A stretch of 22,710 bases of DNA from DTU080 sp050945315. GTDB taxonomy: Bacteria > Bacillota > Limnochordia > DTU080. Where the stretch lies: NCBI GenBank assembly GCA_050945315.1, contig JBMNSS010000026.1, positions 1 to 22,710 of the forward strand. The letters run 5' to 3'. Below are positions 15,301 to 22,452 of this stretch, in pieces (position 1 is the first letter of the stretch; every line of letters begins with the position of its first letter). The translations under genes and the position numbers were made by a program. The notes beneath the pieces are model-generated. The model ran no database searches. It saw only the letters and a list, made by a program, of their open reading frames with translations, and was not told the DNA's origin.

Positions 15301-16198
15301 CGCCGGTGACCGGTTCCGCATCGCAAGTGCCGCCCGTCTGCACCGAACTGAAGGCGACGGTCTATACGAAGTCAGCAGCAATACCACCGGACGCCTGATA
15401 CTGTGGGACGGACGGGAATGGCGTCTTGAGCCGGGGACCTTTGAGCTGCGGGTACCCACCGTCGCCGTAGAAGTTGTCTCGCCGTTGTATGATGAACAGG
15501 TCAGCGGCGTGGTCCAACCGGAGGTCAAGTTGCAGATACCGCCCGAGCTGGAGTTGTCTCACATAGAGATCGGCTTTGCCGGTCAGTCCGTCTACAGCGC
15601 TTCGCGGCTACCGAGCCGTGATGAGTTGAGCTTTGATTCGACTGCCGTTGAAGACGGCCAAGCTACGCTGAGGATAGCGGTCACGGATTCGCTCGGCAAG
15701 ACCGTCGTCAAGACCATGCCGTTGCGGGTCCAGAATTGGTGGGATTTCGTCGCCGATTTCTGGGAACCCACCGCCGGCGGCTGGTTCGGTGATATCGATT
15801 TCAACGAAATCTATGATCGCTCAGCCGGCTGGACTTTCGTCAAAGATGACGCCGAGGCTTTCCATGATGATCCGCATCGTATGACCCGCGTCGGCTCCAC
15901 GGAGGAGTATCTGGTCTGGGAAAGCCCGGCACTGCATAGCTTCGAGGTTATCGTCTACGCAAAAGAAGCGTTTGCTATTGAGGACATCGAGTTTGCCGTC
16001 TCCGGTGACGGTGTACGGTGGGAAGCCATACCCTATCGTCGGCACGAGGGGCCCGTCTCTGAGGCGGGATGGCAACGCTTTGAACTGAGCGGAGAGCAGA
16101 TACCGGATGCGAACACCGGATTCATACGCGTGCTGATTAAGGCCGGGGCACCTGACATGCAGTTGGGCCGTATCAGCCTGAGGGGACAGCATCTCTAG
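12356..16198 (+). CDS. secreted heparinase II/III-type polysaccharide lyase, multidomain
   Basis: This encodes 1280 residues. The signal peptide (about 1-30; basic start, hydrophobic LWMVLLMTVSVFPV, then VAA) predicts export. An alpha-toroid lyase domain spans roughly 35-460 and includes NFGMHH with Asn305, His309 and His310. Next is a heparinase II/III-like beta-sandwich (about 475-650) with GGHGHYD (His489, His491, Tyr492, Asp493) and LLPDLGYPEYMSG. The Asn/His/Tyr set fits elimination of uronate-containing chains. The remaining 600 residues are beta-rich: a Hep-C-like region to about 900, an Ig-like stretch near 1040-1130, and a final jelly-roll-like segment 1135-1280 that may bind carbohydrate. 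Most family members are only 600-800 residues, so this is long. I see no anchoring motif. GGGAGGG precedes the ATG. It is followed by an esterase gene after 28 bases. The substrate could be heparosan-like, alginate-like or another uronan. Confidence 0.88.
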   Translation: MSRQGVLAKTAVCCLWMVLLMTVSVFPVAAKTKTNLLTAEEIADIRSARSWPDVNVASVLALADRWMNYTPQELRDKVPPASVPRAFDTHFLQCPQHSEEIKAFGSYPWIIDPDQPYKLICPVGGEVYPTNDFDHHHPGGPEDVSSEPYVDTGWGWKDPNHPQKYWFVAYYAHWLYHNHLRPAAVALGQAYVITGDARYATQGAALLDRIAEEYPDMDHVKQSRYGTEIQVGTYQGRILNCIWETSMARDLATAYDYLYEGLQGNQALEEATGKSIADIKENIEKNLLESAAQSIYTMDGRIRGNFGMHHSALATLAIVLDNENTDRYLDFVLYATGMGSYPYEGIIMGLSNLIYRDGAPFESSPGYNSLWIGQFNMVAELFLRRGINLYQDYPKLKRLFDYPLRIVMAEKFSPNIGDEGSVKARGITGWRSSTYKTAFEQWGDRTYLTGTPQTTASDNMSAYGLAMLRSGKGSQSAGLSLYYGPAGGHGHYDRLNIELFAKDERLLPDLGYPEYMSGFHKKLAGWTAHTVSHNTVLVNERRQLNKNGGRLQLFSGSPQVQYVDVRAEEAYEGITSRYQRSVAMINPTPAEVYAVDVFRVEGGYQHDYSIHGPDGEFSVQGLELTPPRTEGTLAGPDVPFGYLYDAPQLERPGYTGAYGSYQGSGFSYLRTVQAGAPEGLWHADWALGSRKGIRVSFVPEAGTEVLVADGEPPQNKAGNPPALKYVLARRKADGANLDSTFVTVLQPFEGAPFMEDIRRMEPADGDHGTVVALQMKHAYGEDLVFQSVSEADTFVGIDGARFQGLLGVLSRTPGGMVNHAQLLGGGTLQDGDFLLETAPSYTGGVLSVDYTAGSFIVELDDEVPAMPQGLSLDGQRIVISNERHATEFLVNRVEALTDRQYKITLQEPMDLTGQGRVISVAPQAIGTDTPLPLANHYVGQQVVNPTSGQAVRIDSVSGGNLRLHKGEHGLRPGMMFHIYDFGAGDRFRIASAARLHRTEGDGLYEVSSNTTGRLILWDGREWRLEPGTFELRVPTVAVEVVSPLYDEQVSGVVQPEVKLQIPPELELSHIEIGFAGQSVYSASRLPSRDELSFDSTAVEDGQATLRIAVTDSLGKTVVKTMPLRVQNWWDFVADFWEPTAGGWFGDIDFNEIYDRSAGWTFVKDDAEAFHDDPHRMTRVGSTEEYLVWESPALHSFEVIVYAKEAFAIEDIEFAVSGDGVRWEAIPYRRHEGPVSEAGWQRFELSGEQIPDANTGFIRVLIKAGAPDMQLGRISLRGQHL

Positions 16199-16226
16199 GA
16201 CAGGGAGACGAAAAGAGGGTGATGCC

Positions 16227-18185
16227 ATGCATATCAAAGAGTATCTGAACCACGTCGCTGAGCAGATCACGGCCAATTCACTTACCCAGTTGCCGCCGGC
16301 CTCCGAATGGGAGGAGTGGCGGCGTAAACGGCAGCAGCGTTATTTGCAGATGATGGGATTGGATCGTCACTTGGCCGCCCCGCGCACACCTCTCAATATC
16401 CAGGTGACGCAGACCCATCAGAGAGACGGCTATCGTATCGAATGCTTAAGCTATGAGAGCCTGCCCGGTCTCATCGTGGGGGCCAACCTCTATATTCCCG
16501 ACGGGGCAGTCAACGCTCCGGCCATCTTGTATGTCTGCGGGCATTCGCGGTGGCAGAAGGCTTCGCACTATCAAGAGCATGCGCGGCGCTATGCGCAGTT
16601 GGGCTTTGTCACATTGATCGTGGATACCATCGAATACGGAGAAGTGCGGGGTTATCATCACGGCACCTACAGATACGGCGCCTTCCAGTGGGCCAGCCGG
16701 GGCTACACACCGGCGGCCGTGGAGGTCTGGAACGGCATCCGTGGCATCGATCTGTTGAGCGAGCGTCCGGAAGTCGATGCTTCGCGCATCGGCGTGACGG
16801 GGACATCGGGAGGCGGAGCCATTACGTGGTGGCTGGCCTGTGCTGACGATCGGATCACGGCGGCTTCTTCATCCTGCGGTACAAGTACCATCGCCGCTCA
16901 TGTCCGGGAGCGGACGATTGACGGGCACTGCGACTGCATGTTCCCCATGAATCCCGAGGGTTGGTCACTCATTGATTTTGCCGCTTTGGTGGCGCCCAGA
17001 CCGATGCTGATCGTCTCCGCGGATCGCGACGGAATCTTTACGATTGACTCCATCAACGATTTTCGCCAACGTCTGGGGAAGGTCTATGAGCATCTTGGAG
17101 TACCGGAGAACCTGGACCTGTTTACCTTCCGGGCTCATCACTCCTATCAGCCGATGTCGCGCCGGGTGACGTTTCAGTGGTTCTTGCGCCATCTGGCCGG
17201 CAAAGATCTACCGCTTGAGCAGATCGCGGATATCGACGGTCATGTGGAGGAAATGAGCACGTTGGAGGTTTTCGGCGGTGCACTGCCGGCGAATGACCGC
17301 TCAACTACGGTGCAGGATTGGTTCGTACCGGCGGCATCGGCCCCGCGGATCGAAGATGCCGAGAGCTTGAAAAAGGAGCGCGAGCGGGTGGTGGCCGCTC
17401 TCAAGACGGAGACCTTCGCCACCTTCCCCGATCCGTTGCCGGATCCGCAGCCTCGGGTGGCCATGGAGGCCTTCACGGGCGATGGACACAAGTATGTACA
17501 TCTGCGCTATACGCCCGAAGAAAACTGGGAACTGGCCGCGGCGTTGTACAGGGCGGTGGACCAAGAAGACCTCCTGCCGGTCGTGGTCGAACTGGCCAAT
17601 GCGGATGATCGTGATCGACTGCCCGCGCAGCGGCTGTCGGCCGTGTGTCCGCGGCATTGGCTGCGAGCCTATCTTTACCCGCGAGGCACGGGTGAGACGG
17701 GCTGGAACCCGGCTTTAAACTGGCACCTGCGTCGAGCCGCGGCATTGACGGGAAGGACTTTGGCTTCGCTGCGCGTGCTTGATGTTCTCCAGGGCCTGCG
17801 GGCGCTGAGAAGCCAACCCGGGGTGGATCCTGCCAGACTCTACTTGGCTGCTCGTGGGGAGATGGCGGCCGTAGCCCTATACGCGGCATTGCTGGACGGG
17901 AATCTGGCGGGAGTGATCCTGCGTGATCCGCCGGCGACTCAAAACGCGCCGGACAGCGATGTCGGCGTGGGGCCGCTGGTGGAGATGCTACACTGTTTGC
18001 GCATCACGGATTTACCGCAGGTGGCCGGGCTCTTGTGGCCCGCGGCATTGGTCTTTGTGGGTCCGCGGCCGGAAAGCTACCTGTGGGCGGAGGATCTGTA
18101 TACTCGTCTGGGTAGGCCGGGAGGTTGGTGGAATCTGCCGCCATACAGTGCGACGTGGAACCCCGGTGGTGACACCGAGGGATAA
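16227..18185 (+). CDS. tandem alpha/beta-hydrolase, acetyl-xylan-esterase-like
   Basis: This encodes 652 residues with no signal peptide. The N-terminal half is a catalytic alpha/beta hydrolase. It has strand AILYVCGHSRWQK, an oxyanion region, nucleophile elbow GTSGGG with Ser194, the acid turn SADRDG (Asp266 or Asp268), and FRAHHSY with His304 or His305. The length and the insertion YGEVRGYHHGTY recall acetyl-xylan-esterase and dipeptidyl-type carbohydrate esterases. A second hydrolase-like half (about 400-650) repeats the strand order, but its elbow reads YLAARGEMA (539-547): no serine, so it is probably not catalytic. GAGG eight bases upstream supports the ATG. It follows the heparinase-type gene by 28 bases, which suggests deacylation of its products. 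The esterase class is confident; the exact substrate is not. Confidence 0.82.
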   Translation: MHIKEYLNHVAEQITANSLTQLPPASEWEEWRRKRQQRYLQMMGLDRHLAAPRTPLNIQVTQTHQRDGYRIECLSYESLPGLIVGANLYIPDGAVNAPAILYVCGHSRWQKASHYQEHARRYAQLGFVTLIVDTIEYGEVRGYHHGTYRYGAFQWASRGYTPAAVEVWNGIRGIDLLSERPEVDASRIGVTGTSGGGAITWWLACADDRITAASSSCGTSTIAAHVRERTIDGHCDCMFPMNPEGWSLIDFAALVAPRPMLIVSADRDGIFTIDSINDFRQRLGKVYEHLGVPENLDLFTFRAHHSYQPMSRRVTFQWFLRHLAGKDLPLEQIADIDGHVEEMSTLEVFGGALPANDRSTTVQDWFVPAASAPRIEDAESLKKERERVVAALKTETFATFPDPLPDPQPRVAMEAFTGDGHKYVHLRYTPEENWELAAALYRAVDQEDLLPVVVELANADDRDRLPAQRLSAVCPRHWLRAYLYPRGTGETGWNPALNWHLRRAAALTGRTLASLRVLDVLQGLRALRSQPGVDPARLYLAARGEMAAVALYAALLDGNLAGVILRDPPATQNAPDSDVGVGPLVEMLHCLRITDLPQVAGLLWPAALVFVGPRPESYLWAEDLYTRLGRPGGWWNLPPYSATWNPGGDTEG

Positions 18186-18516
18186 GGGGGATCGATATAG
18201 GCCGGTGACGCGGGGCGTTCGCCGACTGACTCCCGTACCGGGGGGGTGGTTCTACGGAAAGTGCTGTCGGACGATCCGTGCGTCACCGACATAGTCTGAA
18301 CAGCTTGTACCACCTCCCCGAACCCCCTGACGCCAATCCAGTGTCGGGTGGCATCAGAGACCTATCGGTTAAATTCTAACAGGACCTCCGGATTTTGGGA
18401 GTGCGCCGGACGGATGTGGGGCCAAAATGAGACCGCCTAGGGCAAATGGTCCATGCCCCGGGACAGGGTCAGAAGACCCCCCATTACACTGGATGTATGT
18501 TAAGGAGGGATAGCCC
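18186..18516 (+). other. 331-bp gene-free stretch rich in inverted repeats
   Basis: No ORF with a family signature occurs here. GGGGGGGTGGT (18240-18250) pairs with ACCACCTCCCC (18309-18319), 11 bp with one G-T. Inside that loop TGTCGG (18265-18270) pairs with CCGACA (18286-18291), with ACG/CGT possibly extending it. Further on, GGGTC (18466-18470) pairs with GACCC (18475-18479) around AGAA. None has a T-run. A strong AAGGAGG precedes the next gene. I see no clear promoter and no match to a riboswitch class I know. It may be a leader RNA or regulator of the CE15-like gene. Confidence 0.5.
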
Positions 18517-19743
18517 ATGGCTGCCTCAAGACGCGATGTGAACTACGACGAAAGCAAGGTGCCTGCGTACACGTTACCGGACTGTCTAACGCTCAGCAAC
18601 GGTGAGCCGGTGACGGACCCGGAGACTTGGCACAAGCGGCGTCGGCCTGAGATTCTGGAGTTGTTCAAGACACACGTGTATGGGAAAGTGCCGGGACCCC
18701 TCACCCGATTCTTCTATGAAGTATTCGAAGAGGATTCCAATGCTCTCGAAGGTCAGGCCGTGCGCAAGCAGGTCCGGATCAGCTTTACGGGTGAAAGCTC
18801 AGGACCGGGCATGGAGATGTTGATCTATTTGCCCAAAGAAGCGAAGCAACCCGTGCCGTTTTTCTTGGGGCTGAATTTCCACGGGAATCACTCCATACAT
18901 CCGGATCCGAAGATCAAGTTGCCGGATGGCTGGATGCGTCCGAGGGAGGGTGTGGTTGACAATCGGGCTACGGAGGCCGGGCGGGGATTGTCGGCCGATC
19001 GCTGGGCGGTAGATCTGATTCTCTCCCGCGGTTACGGTTTGGGGACCGTCTATTACGGTGACATTGACCCGGATTACCACGACGGTTTTCAAAACGGCGT
19101 GCATCCTCTTTTTTACCGGGAAGGACAGACCGAGCCGGAACCCGACGAGTGGGGCGCCATCGGGGCTTGGGCCTGGGGCCTGAGTCGGGCCTTGGACTAC
19201 TGTGAAAAAGACCCGCAGATTGATGCCAAGCGGGTCAGCGTCATGGGACACTCCCGACTGGGGAAGACCGCCCTGTGGGCCGGAGCTCTGGATGAGCGGT
19301 TTGCTTTGGTGATCTCCAACAACTCAGGGTGTGGCGGGGCTTCGCTCAGCCGCAGGCGCTTCGGTGAAACCGTGGAGATCATCAACAACGCTTTTCCTCA
19401 CTGGTTTTGCCGCAACTTCCGTCACTATATCCGGCGTGCGGATGAGTTGCCCGTGGACCAACACATGCTGATTGCCTTGATAGCCCCCAGGCCGGTCTAT
19501 GTGGCCAGTGCCGAAGAGGATCTATGGGCGGATCCTCGGGGCGAATTCCTGGCGGCGTTGGGGGCTGATCCTGTTTACCGTCTGTTGGGTACCGACGGTT
19601 TGGCTGCCACTGAGATGCCTCCGGTGAACGAGCCCATCCACAGTAGGATCGGCTATCATATCCGCACCGGACGGCATGCCGTGACCGAGTATGATTGGCG
19701 GCAGTACCTGGATTTTGCCGATCGTCATCTGTCAGCGGAGTGA
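18517..19743 (+). CDS. CE15-like glucuronoyl (methyl)esterase family protein
   Basis: This encodes 408 residues. The nucleophile motif MGHSRLGKTALWAGA, with Ser246, Arg247 and Lys250, matches the GCSRxGK/GHSRxGK signature of CE15 enzymes. Those cleave 4-O-methyl-glucuronoyl esters that tie lignin to xylan, or related uronic-acid esters. NNSGCGGASLSRRRFGE follows as the family expects. EEDLWADP is near 333-340, and GRHAVTEYDW holds the likely catalytic His387. Size is typical. There is no signal peptide, whereas characterised CE15 enzymes are usually secreted, so this one may act inside the cell. AAGGAGG precedes the ATG. It is the last gene before a strong terminator and sits behind the 331-bp structured gap, so it may have its own control. 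Confidence 0.86.
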   Translation: MAASRRDVNYDESKVPAYTLPDCLTLSNGEPVTDPETWHKRRRPEILELFKTHVYGKVPGPLTRFFYEVFEEDSNALEGQAVRKQVRISFTGESSGPGMEMLIYLPKEAKQPVPFFLGLNFHGNHSIHPDPKIKLPDGWMRPREGVVDNRATEAGRGLSADRWAVDLILSRGYGLGTVYYGDIDPDYHDGFQNGVHPLFYREGQTEPEPDEWGAIGAWAWGLSRALDYCEKDPQIDAKRVSVMGHSRLGKTALWAGALDERFALVISNNSGCGGASLSRRRFGETVEIINNAFPHWFCRNFRHYIRRADELPVDQHMLIALIAPRPVYVASAEEDLWADPRGEFLAALGADPVYRLLGTDGLAATEMPPVNEPIHSRIGYHIRTGRHAVTEYDWRQYLDFADRHLSAE

Positions 19744-19781
19744 TCTTAGGCCACGAGGTGAGATCGGTCTGGCACGAAACC

Positions 19782-19811
19782 CCCGACAGCGCATTTGCTG
19801 TCGGGTTTTTT
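19782..19811 (+). terminator. Rho-independent terminator of the CE15-like gene
   Basis: CCCGACAGC (19782-19790) and GCTGTCGGG (19797-19805) pair perfectly over 9 bp around GCATTT, followed by TTTTTT. It ends the plus-strand run before the convergent minus-strand gene. In the opposite direction the T-run is only three bases, so it works mainly on the plus strand. Confidence 0.92.
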
Positions 19812-19820
19812 CGCGGGTGA

Positions 19821-20636
19821 TCACTGATCAAAGGCCAGGGCCGCCAAGATCCTGGCGGCGGTGACCGTCTCTTGCGCCGGTAAGCAGGTGACCAAGCGCT
19901 TCTGAGGATGCAAGAGCTTAGGATTGACCGCTGCCCATTCGTCAAGGAAGCCCGTTATTCGTTTCATGACGGCCCGGGCTTGACAGAGCCTGGCCCCGAT
20001 CAATATGACAAGGAAGTCACTCGCGTCGGTCACTGCCAGCAGATCAGTCATGCGACACAGACCTCTTATCTTGCGGGCGACGGAAGCCCAGAGTCTGGGG
20101 TGGACAAGGCGCAAGGGACGACCGCTGACCGTGGGTACGCGCAACAAAGCCACGCTGAGGGGCAATCGCTCCAGCCGACAAGTGTCAACCGCCTGTTCGA
20201 GCAGTACCTCAGTCGCTTCGGGATCCAGTGACCCATCATCGGACGATTTCTCTTTGACAAGAGAAATCGCGGTCGAGTTGGTGCCGGTCCCCATCTGAGG
20301 CACCAGACAGGCTACTATGGCAGGTTCATCCGCGAGGGTAAACGGGTACCATTTGATGCCCACAGTGCCTGAAGGGGCATCGTAGGTCATGAACCTGGTG
20401 TCATTACCCTCGCAGGAGAGCAAGTTCAACAAGGCGGTGCCCAAGTCTCCCGAGGGGAGTCTGGCGGGGTAGGCAGCGGGTACCGGAGTACCGAAAGTGT
20501 GCCAAAAACAGGGCGTGGCGGCGATTACATGACCCGGTCTTTTTAAGACCACCGTAGTCATGGGTAGAGTACCGACCAATTCCTGTGCCGAGAACTGAGT
20601 ATCCAGTTCAATGCCCTCCTTTTGCCCCTGAAACAA
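19821..20636 (-). CDS. PAS protein with degenerate GGDEF-like domain
   Basis: This encodes up to 271 residues. The N-terminal half reads as a PAS domain (LPMTTVVLKRPGHVIAATPC near 24-43), a small-ligand sensor fold. The C-terminal half (about 150-271) follows a GGDEF domain: LERLPLSVALLRV, then GLCRMTDLLAV, then DASDF (204-208) where GGDEF would stand, then LVILIGARLCQA and MKRITGFL. With the active-site glycines and glutamate gone it should not make cyclic-di-GMP. Start choice is open: TTG at 20636 has no ribosome-binding site, while AAAGGAGGG sits eight bases before an in-frame CTG at 20606; an ATG lies at 20561. It is 38 bases or slightly more downstream of mgtE on the same strand. No transmembrane helix is seen. 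Confidence 0.68.
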   Translation of the reverse strand: MFQGQKEGIELDTQFSAQELVGTLPMTTVVLKRPGHVIAATPCFWHTFGTPVPAAYPARLPSGDLGTALLNLLSCEGNDTRFMTYDAPSGTVGIKWYPFTLADEPAIVACLVPQMGTGTNSTAISLVKEKSSDDGSLDPEATEVLLEQAVDTCRLERLPLSVALLRVPTVSGRPLRLVHPRLWASVARKIRGLCRMTDLLAVTDASDFLVILIGARLCQARAVMKRITGFLDEWAAVNPKLLHPQKRLVTCLPAQETVTAARILAALAFDQ

Positions 20637-20674
20637 TGAAGTTTAGACTCAAAGAGCAGAAATCCTGCCGGTTG

Positions 20675-22060
20675 CTAACTCAACCCCAGAAGCAGGCGCG
20701 CCGTCTCGAAGTATATCAGCAGGCCGACGGCATCACTGATGGTGGTGATCAGCGGCGATGAGAAGACTGCCGGGTCAAGACCGAATCTCTGCCCGATAAT
20801 CGGCAGTACGGCTCCGATGGTCGAGCTGATCAGCACGATGGCACTGAGACTGATGGCTACAGTCAGGCCCAAATCGGCGGGGGTGCCGATAAGCAGAGCT
20901 CTGGCATAGGCAAAGATGCCCAACGTAGCGCCCAAAAGGATCCCCACTCGCGCTTCCCGCCAAATCACTTTGAGGAAGTGCTGTGAATCGACCTCCCCCA
21001 AAGCCATGGCGCGGATCACCAAGGTGGAGGCCTGCGAACCGGCATTTCCGCCCGCGTCGATCAAAAGAGGTATGAAAAACGCTAACATGATGACCTCATT
21101 CAGCAGATGCTCGAAGCGGCTCATGATGCTACCGGTGAGATACCCGGTTATCAAGAGCACGAGAAGCCAGCCGATGCGCTTGCGATACAGCTCCTGAAGA
21201 GGTGCTTTAAGATACGGACTGTCAAAGGGAGAGGTCCCGCCCAAGCGCTGAATGTCTTCCGTGGCCTCTTCTTCCACAACGTCCAAGATATCATCGGCGG
21301 TGATGATGCCCACCATGCGTCCGGCCCGATCCGTAACGGGCAAAGCGGTGAAGTCGTACTGACTGAGCAACCGCGCCGCTTCTTCTTGGTCGGAATCGAC
21401 AGGGATGGAGATGGTCTTCGTGACCATGATCTCCGCAACCGGCGTTGTGGGCTGAGCCAGGATTACCTCCCGCATGGAGGCTACCCCCACCAGGCGGCCA
21501 TGATGGTCGATGACATATACGTAGCCGGCTTCTTCCACCGTCTGTCCGACTTTGCGGAAATGGGAGATCACTTGTTCAGCGGTCCATGTGGCTCTGACTG
21601 ACAGGTAGCTAACGGTCATCAGACCACCCGCGGATTCGGGTGGGTAGGTCATCATTTGTCGGATGTGGTCTAGGTCTTCCGGGGGAAGACGTTTGAGGAT
21701 CTCGTTGGCCTGTAGGGGATGAACGGCCCCGAGTAAATCGACGAGGGAGTCACTGGCCATTTCAGCCAGAATGGCGCGAGCCACCCGTTCATCGACGTGA
21801 TCGAGCAGTCGATACTGCTGCTCGTATTCGAGATGGCTTAAGACCTCGGCAGCGGAGACTGCAGGAAGAAGTGTAAGAAAAGACAGTTGCTTGGGATCTT
21901 CCAGCCCGTTGAGCACGTTGGCCAAATCGAAGGGCTGGAGTTCATTGAGGTATTCTGACAGGGTGGTCTTCTCAGACGAGGAGTTCTCCCCGACTGCAGA
22001 ATCCAAGAGATTGTCGACTGTGGCAACAAGGGCATCAAGATCCAGTGTCTGTTCGAGCAC
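20675..22060 (-). CDS. mgtE: magnesium transporter MgtE
   Basis: This encodes 461 residues and is a Mg2+ channel of the inner membrane. The N domain comes first (about 1-125, LQPFDLANVLNGL and LLPAVSAAEVLSHL repeats), then two CBS domains (about 125-255; ALPVTDRAGRMVGIITADDI). Five transmembrane helices form the C-terminal part. Diagnostic residues are in IPLLIDAGGNAGSQ and in TTISDAVGLLIYF, where the Asp matches the pore Mg2+ ligand. I chose the GTG at 22060 because GGAGGAG lies six bases upstream. A GTG at 22099 would add 13 residues but has a poor site. The gate normally closes when the cytosolic domains bind Mg2+. I looked for an M-box riboswitch in the upstream gap and found none. Confidence 0.94.
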   Translation of the reverse strand: MLEQTLDLDALVATVDNLLDSAVGENSSSEKTTLSEYLNELQPFDLANVLNGLEDPKQLSFLTLLPAVSAAEVLSHLEYEQQYRLLDHVDERVARAILAEMASDSLVDLLGAVHPLQANEILKRLPPEDLDHIRQMMTYPPESAGGLMTVSYLSVRATWTAEQVISHFRKVGQTVEEAGYVYVIDHHGRLVGVASMREVILAQPTTPVAEIMVTKTISIPVDSDQEEAARLLSQYDFTALPVTDRAGRMVGIITADDILDVVEEEATEDIQRLGGTSPFDSPYLKAPLQELYRKRIGWLLVLLITGYLTGSIMSRFEHLLNEVIMLAFFIPLLIDAGGNAGSQASTLVIRAMALGEVDSQHFLKVIWREARVGILLGATLGIFAYARALLIGTPADLGLTVAISLSAIVLISSTIGAVLPIIGQRFGLDPAVFSSPLITTISDAVGLLIYFETARLLLGLS

Positions 22061-22256
22061 AGGCCTCTCCTCCGTTCTGACTGATGAGGTCGAGGCCACG
22101 GCCCGTAAGCCCTTGGCTTATACGGCTGACGGCTCTAGAGGCACGCAGGTCGATCTCATCATGACATATTGTGTGGCATAAATCGTCCGGCAACTACCAG
22201 GACCGGCTTCCAAAGCTCAATCTCCCCTTTGTGGCCTGAGTCTGTCGGCCTTCCCC

Positions 22257-22262
22257 AGTATA
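22257..22262 (-). promoter_or_regulatory. possible -10 element of mgtE
   Basis: TATACT on the minus strand, about 200 bases before the mgtE start. The bases 16-18 upstream do not make a good -35, so this is weak. If used, it would give a long leader of about 190 bases. Confidence 0.3.
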
Positions 22263-22321
22263 GTACATTACTCTCCGTTTGGCACTTCTGCGGGCAAAAA
22301 ACATACTAAGAAATCACCTTT

Positions 22322-22341
22322 GACAGACGGCCGGGTCTGTC
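22322..22341. repeat. perfect 7-bp hairpin in divergent region
   Basis: GACAGAC and GTCTGTC flank GGCCGG. GACGG (22326-22330) and CCGTC (22344-22348) give an alternative pairing. No T-run directly follows on either strand, so it is more likely an operator or leader structure than a terminator. Confidence 0.4.
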
Positions 22342-22404
22342 GTCCGTCCTGGGGCAGCGTTTTTTTCCTTGTGGATACGGACGATTGAAGGAGTTGGAAA
22401 GATT

Positions 22405-22449
22405 ATGCCAAACAAGGTGGTAGCATGGCTCGAGATATGTGAGGTGTAG
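22405..22449 (+). CDS. possible 14-residue upstream ORF (leader peptide)
   Basis: ATG to TAG encodes MPNKVVAWLEICEV. GAAGGAG lies 11 bases before the ATG. The stop codon is three bases before the ATG of the next gene, and that gene's GAGGTG ribosome-binding site is inside the last codons of this one. Such spacing allows translational coupling. A chance ORF of this size is common, so this is weak. Confidence 0.3.
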   Translation: MPNKVVAWLEICEV

Positions 22450-22452
22450 ATC

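Larger units (their letters stand above)
22061..22452. other. divergent intergenic region, mgtE and unknown gene
   Basis: Besides the features listed separately, this stretch has a T7 run at 22361-22367 and a TTGACA (22320-22325) with no matching -10 at 16-18 bases. I see no M-box sequence, tRNA, or repeat array in it. Confidence 0.5.

Noticed and set aside
22061..22320. M-box magnesium riboswitch upstream of mgtE
   Set aside because: I looked for the conserved M-box core on the minus strand and did not find it.
22320..22348. TTGACA as a -35 for the rightmost gene
   Set aside because: No -10-like hexamer lies 16-18 bases downstream, and the sequence is part of a hairpin.
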